64,000 nt of DNA from Arcticibacter pallidicorallinus (GTDB lineage: Bacteria > Bacteroidota > Bacteroidia > Sphingobacteriales > Sphingobacteriaceae): NCBI RefSeq assembly GCF_003002875.1, contig NZ_PVTH01000006.1, forward strand, positions 186,001 through 250,000, read 5' to 3'. Position 1 is the first letter of the stretch; every line of letters begins with the position of its first letter. Positions 54,969-63,725 of this stretch are shown piece after piece. The notes beneath the pieces were generated by a model, which was not told where the DNA came from, searched no databases, and was given only the letters and a program-made list of their open reading frames with translations. The position numbers and the translations under genes are program-made.

Positions 54969-57536
54969 TTAAAATCCACCACTAAGTTGTTGAGCTATAC
55001 TAAAATGGAACTGTCCGCCAGACTTTCTGAGCCTGTTGCTTGTCTGAGGATCATAGACTTTATCAAAGCCATATCCATAGTCAATCCCCAAGAGTCCGAA
55101 GATAGGAAGGAAGATCCTGGCTCCCACACCCGCTGAACGACGTACGTTGAACGGATTGTAATCTTTAAAGCTGTTCCAAGTATTACCAGCCTCAGCAAAT
55201 CCCAATATGAAGACCGTAGCTTGCTGACTGTTCATCAGCGGATAACGCATTTCAAATATATATTTGCTAAAGATAGGGCTTCCCGAATAGCGGGCAATTT
55301 GAGGGTCGTAGCCAATTGGCGTCACGTTGTTATTCTCGTAACCGCGCATCGCGATTATCTCAGATCCCTGAAGAAAATCAAATCCCTGCATACCGTCGCC
55401 ACCTAATTTGAAGCGTTCGAAAGCAGACTGACCTGTCGACTGATTATACTGTCCAAGGAAACCAAACTGTCCCTGAGTCTTCACTACCAGCTTACCAACA
55501 ATCCGTTGATACCATTGTGCCTCAAACTTCCATTTGTGGTATTCGGTAAATCTGTATTTCTCTTTGTCAGTAGCCGTTTGATAGTTCGTGTTGTTGAATA
55601 GTGAATACGGAGGAGTTAATTGAACAGTCAGACGGATATGCGATCCTGATGTAGGATAAATCGGCGCATCCACTGAATTTCGGCTCAGCTCTTCTGTAAG
55701 GTTGAAGTTGTAAGATGTACCTGATGAGAATAAGAATCCGGGGTAATTAGTCAACTTATACTGTTGCAGGTTAACCGAGTGATTCAAATTGAAATAATCA
55801 TCAGGCCATTTCAAACGTTTACCTAAGCTGAATGTCACACCGTTCAAACGGATTCTATACCGTTGATCATCCCTATACCCGTAATACCTTGCGATATCAT
55901 CATTCGAGCTCAACGAGGTAAATGCGCTGATTCCAAAATAAATCGGCTTCTTACCGCCTAACCATGGCTCAGAGAATGAGAAGCTGTATGACTGGTATGA
56001 CTTACCATTCGTTTGTCCACGTATGCTCAGCTTCTGTCCGTCTCCCTTCGGAAGTGGCTTCCACTCCTTCAGATTGAACAAATTACGTGCTGAGAAGTTA
56101 TTGAATGTCAGACCCAGCGTACCGATAATACGGCCACCACCGAAACCACCTGATAGTTCGATCTGGTCAGAAGGCTTTTCAGCTACTGTGTACTCGATGT
56201 CCACAGTACCGTCAGCAGGATTAGGGATTGGTCTTACGTCAGTCTTCTGCTCATCGAAGTTACCCAATTGAGCAATTTCACGGGTAGTACGCACAACCAG
56301 TTCCTTAGAAAACTTCTGTCCCGGTTTCGTACGGATCTCACGCATAACTACCTTATCGTTGGTAATATCGTTTCCTTTCAATGAAACCTTGTTGATCGTG
56401 TACTGCGGTCCTTCATAAATGCGCAGCTCCACGTCGATAGTATCTCCGTAAACTCTGGTCTGAACAGGGTCAACATTGAACGTCAGGTATCCGTTATTCA
56501 GGTAAAGAGAAGATATATCCTCGCCATTAGGGTTACCATTCAAACGTTTCTGCAATTTCTCCTCGCTGAACACATCACCCGGCTTAATCGCAAGCATGTC
56601 ATTAAGCGCTTCGGTTTTATAAATCGCATTCCCGGCCCATGTCAGATTACCAAAATAATACTTAGGTCCTTCGTACAGCTTCATGTGAATATCTACACGC
56701 TCGTTTGGCTTCTTTATAACCGTGTCGCTCAGAATCTCCGCATCGCGGTAACCACGATCGTGCATCTTGGCAACCAATGCCAGCTTATCTTCCTCGTATT
56801 TATCCAGCAAAAACTTGCCTGATCGGAATATATTGATAGAAGAACGTTCTTTTGTCTTCTTTAAAAACTTCTTCAGCTGCTTCTCTTTAAAATCTTTATT
56901 CCCTTCAAAGGTGATATTCTCTACTTTTGTCTTTGTCTTTGTGTCAACATCTACAATAAGCACAACGTTATTCGCTTCGGTAGTATCCTTTTTCTGACGG
57001 TACTTAACTTCCGTGAACAAGAAACCTTTCTCATTAAAGTATTTTTTGATCACCGCGGTAGTCATGCTCATTAAACTCTCGTTAACGATCTTTCCGGTCT
57101 TGTCTGCCAGCTTTTCTTTGATGTCCGTTACCTGGCCCTTTTTCATGCCCGTAAACTCCATCCTTGTTAAACGCGGACGCTCTACAACCTCAATATTGAA
57201 AAAGATAGAGTCTCCCCTGACGTTTCCTTTTAACTGCACATCATCAAACAAGCCCTGTGCCCATAAGAACTTTAGCGCATTCGCTGTAGCATCTCCAGGA
57301 ACGGTAATCCTGTCGCCCTTTACCAGCTTGGATATCTGTATAAGTATTTCCGCATCAAGAAACTTAACTCCCGACACGGTAGTTCCACCAATGACATATT
57401 CCGCAGGGTTGAGATAGTTCAACTCGGTTCCCGACTGGGAACGTAGCTGCATACCACCCGGCTGCGGGCGTCCCAACTGAGCACTTGCAGCGCCTGCTGC
57501 ACAAGTAAAAAGTATTATTATGAAAAATCTCTTCAT
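54969..57536 (-). CDS. bamA: Outer-membrane protein assembly factor BamA
   Basis: 855 residues. Signal peptide 1-19 (ASAQ), then five POTRA domains (about 40-440), each with a beta-alpha-alpha-beta-beta pattern (GDRITVPGDATANALKFLWAQ, KITFEG-like VENITFEGNKDF). From about 460 it is a 16-strand barrel with AGVGARIFLPIFGLLGIDYGYGF and a final Phe (QLSGGF) for its own insertion. It catalyses folding of outer-membrane proteins. The operon order uppS, bamA, ompH, ompH is conserved in Bacteroidota. Confidence 0.95.
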   Translation of the reverse strand: MKRFFIIILFTCAAGAASAQLGRPQPGGMQLRSQSGTELNYLNPAEYVIGGTTVSGVKFLDAEILIQISKLVKGDRITVPGDATANALKFLWAQGLFDDVQLKGNVRGDSIFFNIEVVERPRLTRMEFTGMKKGQVTDIKEKLADKTGKIVNESLMSMTTAVIKKYFNEKGFLFTEVKYRQKKDTTEANNVVLIVDVDTKTKTKVENITFEGNKDFKEKQLKKFLKKTKERSSINIFRSGKFLLDKYEEDKLALVAKMHDRGYRDAEILSDTVIKKPNERVDIHMKLYEGPKYYFGNLTWAGNAIYKTEALNDMLAIKPGDVFSEEKLQKRLNGNPNGEDISSLYLNNGYLTFNVDPVQTRVYGDTIDVELRIYEGPQYTINKVSLKGNDITNDKVVMREIRTKPGQKFSKELVVRTTREIAQLGNFDEQKTDVRPIPNPADGTVDIEYTVAEKPSDQIELSGGFGGGRIIGTLGLTFNNFSARNLFNLKEWKPLPKGDGQKLSIRGQTNGKSYQSYSFSFSEPWLGGKKPIYFGISAFTSLSSNDDIARYYGYRDDQRYRIRLNGVTFSLGKRLKWPDDYFNLNHSVNLQQYKLTNYPGFLFSSGTSYNFNLTEELSRNSVDAPIYPTSGSHIRLTVQLTPPYSLFNNTNYQTATDKEKYRFTEYHKWKFEAQWYQRIVGKLVVKTQGQFGFLGQYNQSTGQSAFERFKLGGDGMQGFDFLQGSEIIAMRGYENNNVTPIGYDPQIARYSGSPIFSKYIFEMRYPLMNSQQATVFILGFAEAGNTWNSFKDYNPFNVRRSAGVGARIFLPIFGLLGIDYGYGFDKVYDPQTSNRLRKSGGQFHFSIAQQLSGGF

Positions 57537-57598
57537 TGAATTGTTTAACGTTGCTAAAATAACGCTATTGGTTGTTAAATTTTGTTAAAAGGATTTTT

Positions 57599-58336
57599 TT
57601 AAACCTGCTCACTGGTCATTCCAAAGCGACGTTCTCTTTTTTGGTAGTCTAAAATGGCCTCGAAAAGGTCTTCTCGCCTGAAATCCGGCCAAAGTTTGTC
57701 AGTAAAATAGAATTCTGCGTAAGCCAACTGCCACAATAGATAGTTGCTGATCCGGAACTCGCCGCTCGTGCGGATCATCAGCTCAGGGTCAGGAATTCCC
57801 GCTGTCGTCAGGTTGGCAGAAAACATTTCCTCATTGATATCCTCAGGTTTGATAAGGCCCTGCTGAACCTGTGTTGCCAGCTTGCGCGCAGCTTCTGTTA
57901 TCTCCCAGCGGGAGCTGTAGCTCAATGCCAGCGTTACCGTGCTCTTGGTATTTCCGGCAGTCATTTCAATGGACTTATTCAGGTGCTTCAGGCACTTTCC
58001 AGGGAGTTTGTCCAGGTCGCCGATAGCATTCAAACGAACATTGTTATCCATCAGCGTCTTCGTCTCTTTACTGATGGTGGATACCAGCAACTCCATTAAT
58101 GCGGTAATTTCCAGCCAGGGGCGGTTCCAATTCTCCGTAGAGAATGTGTATAAAGTGATATAAGGTATGCCAACTTCAACTGCTGCTTCTACGATATCTT
58201 TGACAGATACTACGCCGCTGTGATGACCGAATACACGAAGCTTGCCTTTTTCCTTAGCCCATCGCCCATTACCATCCATAATAATTGCTATATGCTGAGG
58301 CAATTTGCTCTTGTCGATCTGATCCAGTAAACTCAT
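57599..58336 (-). CDS. uppS: Isoprenyl transferase (undecaprenyl diphosphate synthase type)
   Basis: 245 residues. IAIIMDGNGRWAKEKGK holds the catalytic Asp of cis-prenyltransferases, followed by GHHSGV, FSTENWNRPW and RTSGEFRISNYLLWQLAYAEF. It condenses isopentenyl diphosphate to make the lipid carrier for peptidoglycan and polysaccharide. The promoter box and two short palindromes lie directly upstream. bamA follows 62 bp downstream on the same strand. Confidence 0.95.
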   Translation of the reverse strand: MSLLDQIDKSKLPQHIAIIMDGNGRWAKEKGKLRVFGHHSGVVSVKDIVEAAVEVGIPYITLYTFSTENWNRPWLEITALMELLVSTISKETKTLMDNNVRLNAIGDLDKLPGKCLKHLNKSIEMTAGNTKSTVTLALSYSSRWEITEAARKLATQVQQGLIKPEDINEEMFSANLTTAGIPDPELMIRTSGEFRISNYLLWQLAYAEFYFTDKLWPDFRREDLFEAILDYQKRERRFGMTSEQV

Positions 58337-58347
58337 CTTCTAATTAA

Positions 58348-58378
58348 GCCTAACTTAGGCATTTGAGGCTCAAAGGTA
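58348..58378 (-). promoter_or_regulatory. Promoter -7 box and two palindromes upstream of uppS
   Basis: On the minus strand TACCTTTG (58378-58371) is an exact -7 box. The palindrome TTTGAGGCTCAAA (58362-58374, 6+1+6) overlaps its end, and a second, GCCTAACTTAGGC (58348-58360, 6+1+6), follows in the leader. The pair may be operator sites or a short leader hairpin for the envelope operon. Confidence 0.6.
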
Positions 58379-58394
58379 AAAAAAAATAGCATGA

Positions 58395-59192
58395 CTAAAA
58401 TACCGGCGGACAATTACAGTTCATAAAGGTGTAGGTAAGCGTAATTCCGGTGAAGAAATATCTGTCGCGAACCTTTGAATCGCCGCGCTGTTGTCCGGAA
58501 CTAAATAACTTCCCCCTGCCCAGTTCTTCAGACCGGTCTGTAAGATTCACGGGCTTGAACCCATCCCGCCCGTAGTAAACATCCTCCCGGGCAGGATACC
58601 TTCCACTCACATCATCCATATAATCCGAGAAGGATGTGCGATATCCTAACTCTGCGCCCAGCGTCCACATACCGCTAATATTATACTTGATGCCCGCACC
58701 GTAAGGAATAGAGATCGTGTACTTCCGATAATCCTTGTACTCGGTCCGCAGCGGATTCAATTCCACGAGCTCGCCGTTAACCTGCGTTTTTGGATTAAAC
58801 ATACTTAGCGCTGCGCCTGCAAAAAGGTACGGGCTGAAACGCCTTTTACCCGCTGATGGCAAATAATCGAAGAAGTTAAACTCACCCTGAAAACTGATTT
58901 CTGTTAGCGGTGTAACGAAGCTAAGGTTGCGCTGCTGTTGATGAGGGTTTGACGAGAGACTATCTGCTCCCTTCATCTTGCCATGCATAACACTCAGCTT
59001 GACGGCCCATCTGGGATCTATATTCCTTTTCACCAGAAAGCCATAGGCCGGATCGCTTAACTTAAAAACATTATCCGGATTCAGATCGCCCATATATCCG
59101 ATGCCTCCACCAAATGCACCCAGCTCCCAGCTTTGCGCCCTGATCTGTGAACAAAACAAAAGGAGGATGAATGTAACAGCCAGTCTTCTCAT
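58395..59192 (-). CDS. DUF6089 family outer-membrane beta-barrel protein
   Basis: 265 residues from the ATG at 59192, which overlaps the nadK stop (TAATG) and yields a signal peptide ending IRAQ. The mature protein is beta-rich with alternating aromatic strands (SWELGAFGGGIGYMGDL, RFSPYLFAGAALSMF, MWTLGAELGYRTSFSDYMDDVSG) and ends in Cys-Pro (NCNCPPVF). From memory it matches DUF6089, always found next to nadK in Bacteroidota; function unknown. It is probably a small outer-membrane barrel, and an envelope role is likely from its neighbours. Confidence 0.75.
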   Translation of the reverse strand: MRRLAVTFILLLFCSQIRAQSWELGAFGGGIGYMGDLNPDNVFKLSDPAYGFLVKRNIDPRWAVKLSVMHGKMKGADSLSSNPHQQQRNLSFVTPLTEISFQGEFNFFDYLPSAGKRRFSPYLFAGAALSMFNPKTQVNGELVELNPLRTEYKDYRKYTISIPYGAGIKYNISGMWTLGAELGYRTSFSDYMDDVSGRYPAREDVYYGRDGFKPVNLTDRSEELGRGKLFSSGQQRGDSKVRDRYFFTGITLTYTFMNCNCPPVF

Positions 59193-60073
59193 TAATAGTT
59201 TCGTGTGTCGATGCCCCAAAGCATCTTATTCCTCAATGTCGAAAGATAGCTTTCATTTTTAAGACGCACTAAGTTAATCTGAAAATCTGCCTTCGACACG
59301 CTGAACCGCATAGAACAATCAATCACCTCCGTACGCGAGTCACAGGAAAGCAAATATTTAGAACTTCTGCCTTCGAGCTCAAACGTGAGGGTATAACTAT
59401 CCGATATTACAACCGGACGTACGTTCAGGTTATGTGGAGATATCGGTGTAACGACAAAGTTTCCCGATTTAGGAAAAACAATGGGCCCGCCGCAACTCAG
59501 TGAATACGCAGTTGAGCCCGTTGGCGTCGCCACGATCAAACCATCTGCCCAATAAGAATTCAGAAATTCCCCGTTCAGATACGCGTGAATGATCATCATC
59601 GCCGAATTGTCTCTTCTATGAATAGTCAGGTCATTAAGCGCAAAGTTCTCATCGCCAAACACGGGTGTATCCGTTTCCACTTTGAGCAAATCCCTGCTGT
59701 CTATGGTATAGTCTCCGCTGACCAGACTTTGGATAGCCGTCGAAATATCATCTTTGCTGATGCTCGCCAGGAAACCCAGACGACCAAGATTAATACCGAT
59801 AACCGGGATATTGGAGTCGCGGATCAGCGTTACAGTATCCAGCATCGTGCCGTCGCCTCCCAAACTGAGCATCACGTCAACTGCGCCCTTAATTTCTCCG
59901 TAACGACTGAAAGTCCCCCGCATCTGCAGCGCACTAACCTTATCCGATATAAAATGGGAAAACTTTTCGTAGACCAGAAGTTCAGCTCCCTGTTTATTTA
60001 GTTCATCAAAAATTTGTTGAACGTATGGTAAAGTCGCTGCGCTAAACTCTCTACCGTAAATAGCTATTTTCAT
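59192..60073 (-). CDS. nadK: NAD kinase
   Basis: 293 residues. SLGGDGTMLDTV (catalytic Asp), INLGRLGFLA, NDLTIHR and GSTAYSLSCGGPIV are the NadK/diacylglycerol-kinase-fold signatures. It phosphorylates NAD to NADP with ATP. Both ends overlap neighbours as TAATG (CBS gene upstream, DUF6089 downstream), so translation is coupled. Confidence 0.95.
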   Translation of the reverse strand: MKIAIYGREFSAATLPYVQQIFDELNKQGAELLVYEKFSHFISDKVSALQMRGTFSRYGEIKGAVDVMLSLGGDGTMLDTVTLIRDSNIPVIGINLGRLGFLASISKDDISTAIQSLVSGDYTIDSRDLLKVETDTPVFGDENFALNDLTIHRRDNSAMMIIHAYLNGEFLNSYWADGLIVATPTGSTAYSLSCGGPIVFPKSGNFVVTPISPHNLNVRPVVISDSYTLTFELEGRSSKYLLSCDSRTEVIDCSMRFSVSKADFQINLVRLKNESYLSTLRNKMLWGIDTRNY

Positions 60074-60735
60074 TAAATACTTAAATAGTTCATCAGCTGA
60101 TCATACCTGTCTCCGGTGCCCGACTGCTCCTTATTGTCATTAAACGTTGCTAGGATATGATAATCATAACGACCAAGCGAGGCGAGTATTCCTGAGATTT
60201 CCGTACGGTTAACCTTGATCGTCACTTCCGTACGGGTAGAATCAATATGTGAAGTAATATATGAACTTAAAATCTGTGCGCTCTCCGACTCAATGATCTG
60301 TGCAATATGTGCAAGCGAATTGTTCCGGTTGTCCATCTCGAGAACAATGATCCCTCCCGGCTCCTTGATAGAAGCAATTGATGCCCAACGGTCTACAACA
60401 GTATTCGTATTGATCACACCCAGATAGTTTCTGCCTTCATCAAGCACCGGCAATACAGTCAGATGACTCTCACTGAAAACCTTCACCACATCATAGATAT
60501 GCTGGTTAGATTGTAGGCTTACCCTGCTGTAGTTTATGTTAACAGATTTTAGTGAGGCCTCGAAATCGATCTCCTCAAAGAGGTCATCGTCGGATATTAA
60601 GCCAAGCAGAACACCATCTACCATAACGGGAAGATGGCTGACGCGGAACTCATCCATCCTATCCAGTGCTCTTTGAATACTGTCTGATTCTTTTAGTGGT
60701 GGAATCGCTTCGGAAATGAGTTCATTTGCCAACAT
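60073..60735 (-). CDS. CBS-domain protein with C-terminal ACT-like region
   Basis: 220 residues. Two CBS motifs (about 1-60, ALDRMDEFRVSHLPVMVDGV, and 70-130, VFSESHLTVLPVLDEG) are followed by a beta-alpha segment (about 135-210, GGIIVLEMDNRNNSLAHIAQ and TEVTIKVNRTEISGILASL) that resembles an ACT domain. CBS pairs bind adenosyl nucleotides. Function unknown. It overlaps nadK by one base and lies 6 bp after the hydrolase gene; an NAD/ATP-sensing role is inferred only. Confidence 0.75.
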   Translation of the reverse strand: MLANELISEAIPPLKESDSIQRALDRMDEFRVSHLPVMVDGVLLGLISDDDLFEEIDFEASLKSVNINYSRVSLQSNQHIYDVVKVFSESHLTVLPVLDEGRNYLGVINTNTVVDRWASIASIKEPGGIIVLEMDNRNNSLAHIAQIIESESAQILSSYITSHIDSTRTEVTIKVNRTEISGILASLGRYDYHILATFNDNKEQSGTGDRYDQLMNYLSI

Positions 60736-60741
60736 AGTGTT

Positions 60742-61503
60742 TTACTTTAAAAGTACACGGTCCAGGAACCGCCGCAGGAACTTAATAAATTCATCCGGCA
60801 CCTCCATCATAGGAGCATGTCCACAATTATCAATCCAGTTTAGCTCTGAGTTAGGCAGGAGATTATGAAACTCCGTTGCCACGTCAGGCGGAGTAACCGT
60901 ATCATTCATACCCCAGATCAGGCATACCGGGATGGTGATCTTATAAAGCTCTTTAGCCAGGTTATGCCTGATAGCCGATTTCGCCATAGAAAGGATCCGG
61001 ATCACTTTATTCCGGTCGTTTACTGTTTCGTAGACCTCGTCAACCAGCTCCTTCGTCGCCATCGCAGGGTCGAAAAACGTATAGGCAACCTTTTCCTTTA
61101 TAAACTCATAGTTTTCTCTCTTCGGAAAAGTACCGCCGAATGAATTCTCATACAGGCCCGAGCTTCCGGTAAGCACCAGGGCTTTTACATACTCCGGATT
61201 ATTCAGCGTGAAGATCAAGGCCACATGGCCTCCCAGGGAATTACCCAAAAGGTTGATGTTCTTGAGTTTCTTATGCTTAACAAACTTAAGAAGATGCTTG
61301 GCCAGCGTGGTTACACCCGTAGTTAACAGAGGTAGATCGTATATCGGTAGAAGTGGAATGACCACCCTGTATTGAGACTTAAAAGCCTCCGTAATATCGT
61401 CAAAATTACTTAAAGCCCCAAAGAGACCGTGAAGAAGCAATAATGTATCTCCTTCTCCTTCTTCAATATATTTAAATCCGTTTTCTTCTTTTATAATACT
61501 CAT
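60742..61503 (-). CDS. Alpha/beta hydrolase
   Basis: 253 residues from the ATG at 61503, giving MSIIKEENGFKYIEEGEGD. LLLLHGLFGALSNFDD is the oxyanion strand, LLGNSLGGHVALIF the nucleophile Ser, WGMNDTVTPP the Asp and NCGHAPMMEVP the His. The pattern is of the general alpha/beta hydrolase 1 family; substrate unknown. It heads the run hydrolase-CBS-nadK-DUF6089. A leader hairpin lies directly before the ATG. No signal peptide. Confidence 0.85.
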   Translation of the reverse strand: MSIIKEENGFKYIEEGEGDTLLLLHGLFGALSNFDDITEAFKSQYRVVIPLLPIYDLPLLTTGVTTLAKHLLKFVKHKKLKNINLLGNSLGGHVALIFTLNNPEYVKALVLTGSSGLYENSFGGTFPKRENYEFIKEKVAYTFFDPAMATKELVDEVYETVNDRNKVIRILSMAKSAIRHNLAKELYKITIPVCLIWGMNDTVTPPDVATEFHNLLPNSELNWIDNCGHAPMMEVPDEFIKFLRRFLDRVLLK

Positions 61504-61507
61504 AATT

Positions 61508-61524
61508 CTAAACAAGATGTTTAG
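61508..61524 (-). promoter_or_regulatory. Short leader hairpin before the alpha/beta hydrolase start
   Basis: CTAAAC (61508-61513) and GTTTAG (61519-61524) form a 6-bp hairpin with a 5-nt loop, 4 nt before the ATG. A 7-of-8 promoter box (TAACTTTA on the minus strand) lies at 61542-61535. It may influence translation; weak evidence. Confidence 0.3.
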
Positions 61525-61621
61525 TGGGCTTTGCTAAAGTTAATAATTCAGGTTATAGTTGAATAAATGTACAATTTATCCGCTTACCTGCAATCTATTT
61601 ATTATGCTATTGTATAACCTA

Positions 61622-62068
61622 TCAGGACAAAAGCTCTTTAACAACTTCTGAAATGGTCTTACCGTCGGCTTTACCCGATAGCTCCTTATTGGCAGCGCCC
61701 ATCACCTTTCCCATATCTTTCACGCTTGTTGCGCCGGTACGGGATATCACATCTTGCACTACCGCGATAACATCCTCACGGCTGAGCTGCTTCGGAAGAA
61801 ATCCTTCAATAACTTCCAGCTCTTCAGCCTCAATCTGATAAAGATCCTCGCGATTTTGCGTTTTATAGATCTCGGCAGACTCCTTCCGCTGTTTGGCCAG
61901 TCTCTGCAAAACTTTGATCTCGGCATCTTCCGTCAGCGTGTCACTTCCGCCCTTCTCGGTTTTCGCCAACAAAATAGCAGCTTTAATCGCACGCAGGCCT
62001 CTTAAACGGACGTTATCCTTTGCCAGCATTGCTGTTTTTATCTCTTTATCAATATTTTCCTGTAACAT
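61622..62068 (-). CDS. GatB/YqeY domain protein
   Basis: 148 residues, the YqeY length. The helical C-terminal domain shared with GatB is clear: LRGLRAIKAAILLAKTEKG, EIKVLQRLAKQRKESAEIY, and KDMGKVMGAANKELSGKADGK. The GatB part helps tRNA-dependent amidation, but free YqeY proteins have no proven role. No GatA or GatC is near. It is separated from the upstream dehydrogenase by a perfect hairpin. Confidence 0.9.
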   Translation of the reverse strand: MLQENIDKEIKTAMLAKDNVRLRGLRAIKAAILLAKTEKGGSDTLTEDAEIKVLQRLAKQRKESAEIYKTQNREDLYQIEAEELEVIEGFLPKQLSREDVIAVVQDVISRTGATSVKDMGKVMGAANKELSGKADGKTISEVVKELLS

Positions 62069-62084
62069 ATATTTATATTAAATC

Positions 62085-62108
62085 CAGGCCTGCTCAATAG
62101 CAGGCCTG
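62085..62108 (-). terminator. Hairpin between the short-chain dehydrogenase and YqeY genes
   Basis: CAGGCCTGCT (62085-62094) and AGCAGGCCTG (62099-62108) are a perfect 10-bp stem with a CAAT loop, just after the dehydrogenase stop and 16 bp before the yqeY ATG. The following minus-strand sequence (GGATTTAATAT) is only modestly T-rich, so termination may be partial. Confidence 0.55.
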
Positions 62109-62109
62109 C

Positions 62110-62871
62110 TTATTTTTCTTTATTCCAATAAACCGAATTAGCCTGGGCCACCGGCATGATAAGTACATCGTTGATATTTACGTGTTTAGGTCTGGATACC
62201 ATAAACCAAATGGTTTCTGCAATATCCTGGCCGGTCAATGGCGTATATCCCTCATAAACTTTTTTGGCACGATCAGTATCCCCTTTAAAACGCACATCTG
62301 AAAATTCTGTTTCAACCGCCCCCGGATGAATGGCAGAAACGCGTATGCCATGAGGGAGAAGATCGATACGCATGGCCTTATTCAGCGCGTCTACCGCATG
62401 CTTGGTGGCGCAGTAAACATTCCCGTTCTGATAGACTTCTTTACCCGCAATAGAACCCAAGTTAACAATATGTCCGTCTTTCCGGGCAATCATCCAGTTG
62501 GATACTACTCTGGTTACATAAAGAAGCCCCTTTATGTTGGTGTCGATCATTGTATCCCAGTCGTCCGTATTTCCATCCTGTATAGGATCCAGACCCTGGC
62601 TGAGTCCCGCATTATTGATCAGCACGTCCACAGCCTTCCACTGCTCATCCAGACCGTTCAATTGACTCTGCACCTCTGCCTTTTCCCTTACATCCATCGT
62701 GAGAATTTGCACCTTCACCCCATTTTCACGCACTAACTCGCTGGCTAAACGCTGAAGTCTGTCCGTTCTTCTTCCCGTTATTACTAAATTATATTGATAG
62801 GATGCAAAAAGTCTGGCGCAAGCTTCACCAATTCCGGAAGTTGCGCCTGTTATCAGGGCAATTTTGGGCAT
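62110..62871 (-). CDS. Short-chain dehydrogenase/reductase (YdfG-like)
   Basis: 253 residues, classical SDR. TGATSGIGEACARLF binds the dinucleotide, and the following TGRRTDRL with Arg residues favours NADP. NNAG, a Ser in NLGSIAGKEV, and YCATKHA with Tyr and Lys complete the catalytic set; the C-terminal VETEFSDVRFKGD is like YdfG (3-hydroxy acid dehydrogenase/serine dehydrogenase). The substrate is not certain. A promoter box lies at 62891-62898. Confidence 0.9.
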   Translation of the reverse strand: MPKIALITGATSGIGEACARLFASYQYNLVITGRRTDRLQRLASELVRENGVKVQILTMDVREKAEVQSQLNGLDEQWKAVDVLINNAGLSQGLDPIQDGNTDDWDTMIDTNIKGLLYVTRVVSNWMIARKDGHIVNLGSIAGKEVYQNGNVYCATKHAVDALNKAMRIDLLPHGIRVSAIHPGAVETEFSDVRFKGDTDRAKKVYEGYTPLTGQDIAETIWFMVSRPKHVNINDVLIMPVAQANSVYWNKEK

Positions 62872-62890
62872 AAATGCGTTGATTAAGGGT

Positions 62891-62898
62891 CAAAATTA
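62891..62898 (-). promoter_or_regulatory. Promoter -7 box of the short-chain dehydrogenase gene (TAATTTTG)
   Basis: Exact TANNTTTG match on the minus strand, 19 nt before the ATG at 62871, followed by ACCCT as in the queD promoter. A CTG element is about 17 nt upstream. Confidence 0.55.
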
Positions 62899-62924
62899 TG
62901 AATAAAAAGCGTTTTCAGAACTCA

Positions 62925-62951
62925 TTTGTTTATTAAATCGAAATAAACAAA
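62925..62951. repeat. Perfect 10-bp inverted repeat between porT and the dehydrogenase gene
   Basis: TTTGTTTATT (62925-62934) and AATAAACAAA (62942-62951), with a 7-bp loop, lie 33 bp beyond the porT stop. AT-rich with no T-run after it, so either a weak porT terminator or an operator near the dehydrogenase promoter. Confidence 0.5.
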
Positions 62952-62984
62952 CCAATTAAAGCGAGGCAGTGTGAGCGTATTTGC

Positions 62985-63704
62985 CTATTCGAAAAACAAA
63001 CTTATCTGTATCCCTTTATGATACAGCTTATCAAGAGAGCGATCAAAGTGATTATCGCGCCTGTCGAGCACGCTGTTGAAAGATTGAGAAAACTTTATCT
63101 CAGGCGACATCTTAAAATACTCAAAGTAAAGATCCAGGCCCAAGCCTGCTTCATAAGAGAAGAAACCGCGTTTACTGGCGATAAATTTTTCAGCATCCAC
63201 AAGCTCAGTGTCATCCAGCTTTTTCTTCGAGACGATGTTCCTGGAGTATTTACCTCCAGCGATCATGTAAGCCCTGAAATTTCCCCGCCTGTCTGATTTC
63301 AATTTTACACCCAGAGGCAGGTCTATAAAGGTCGACTGCACCATTTTGGTATATAGCCCTTCATTGGCGAAAGCAAATTGCAGTTCTTTATCCGCAAACG
63401 TCATAGAAGGTGTAAAACGCAGGTCAGTGTGATCGGTCATCTTCAGATTGGAAACCAAACCGATACCGAAGCCGGGCTTAGATCTAGCTCCTATGGCGCG
63501 AAGCGTGCTGGCTTCTCCCCCCACAGGACCTGGTAGCCTCTGCCAGTTTTCAACCTTTAGTACTTTGAACTCCGAACTTATATAGTTGAACTGGAAGCCG
63601 AAGTTCAGACGTTCGTCATCAACCCCTCCTCCCCAGTTTTCCTGAGCTCCCGCATTAGCACCCATCACGAGGCAAAAGAAAGCTAAGAAAAAACCTTTTC
63701 CCAT
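62985..63704 (-). CDS. porT: PorT family outer-membrane protein (type IX secretion)
   Basis: 239 residues. Signal peptide about 1-20 (ending AGAQ), then a beta-barrel of about eight strands (LNFGFQFNYISSEFKVLK, TDLRFTPSMTFADKELQF, FIDLPLGVKLKSDRRG, FRAYMIAGGKYSRNI) and a C-terminal Phe-Phe-Glu. From memory, PorT is required for the Bacteroidota-specific type IX secretion system and often lies next to ubiE, as here (21 bp from the ubiE stop). The size and pattern match; general porin-family barrels are the alternative. Confidence 0.8.
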   Translation of the reverse strand: MGKGFFLAFFCLVMGANAGAQENWGGGVDDERLNFGFQFNYISSEFKVLKVENWQRLPGPVGGEASTLRAIGARSKPGFGIGLVSNLKMTDHTDLRFTPSMTFADKELQFAFANEGLYTKMVQSTFIDLPLGVKLKSDRRGNFRAYMIAGGKYSRNIVSKKKLDDTELVDAEKFIASKRGFFSYEAGLGLDLYFEYFKMSPEIKFSQSFNSVLDRRDNHFDRSLDKLYHKGIQISLFFE

Positions 63705-63725
63705 TAAACTGCCTTTGCTGAAGCG

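Noticed and set aside
61550-61620. Long-range inverted pair AGGTTATA / TATAACCT
   Set aside because: Only 8 bp with a 55-bp AT-rich spacer; expected by chance in such sequence.
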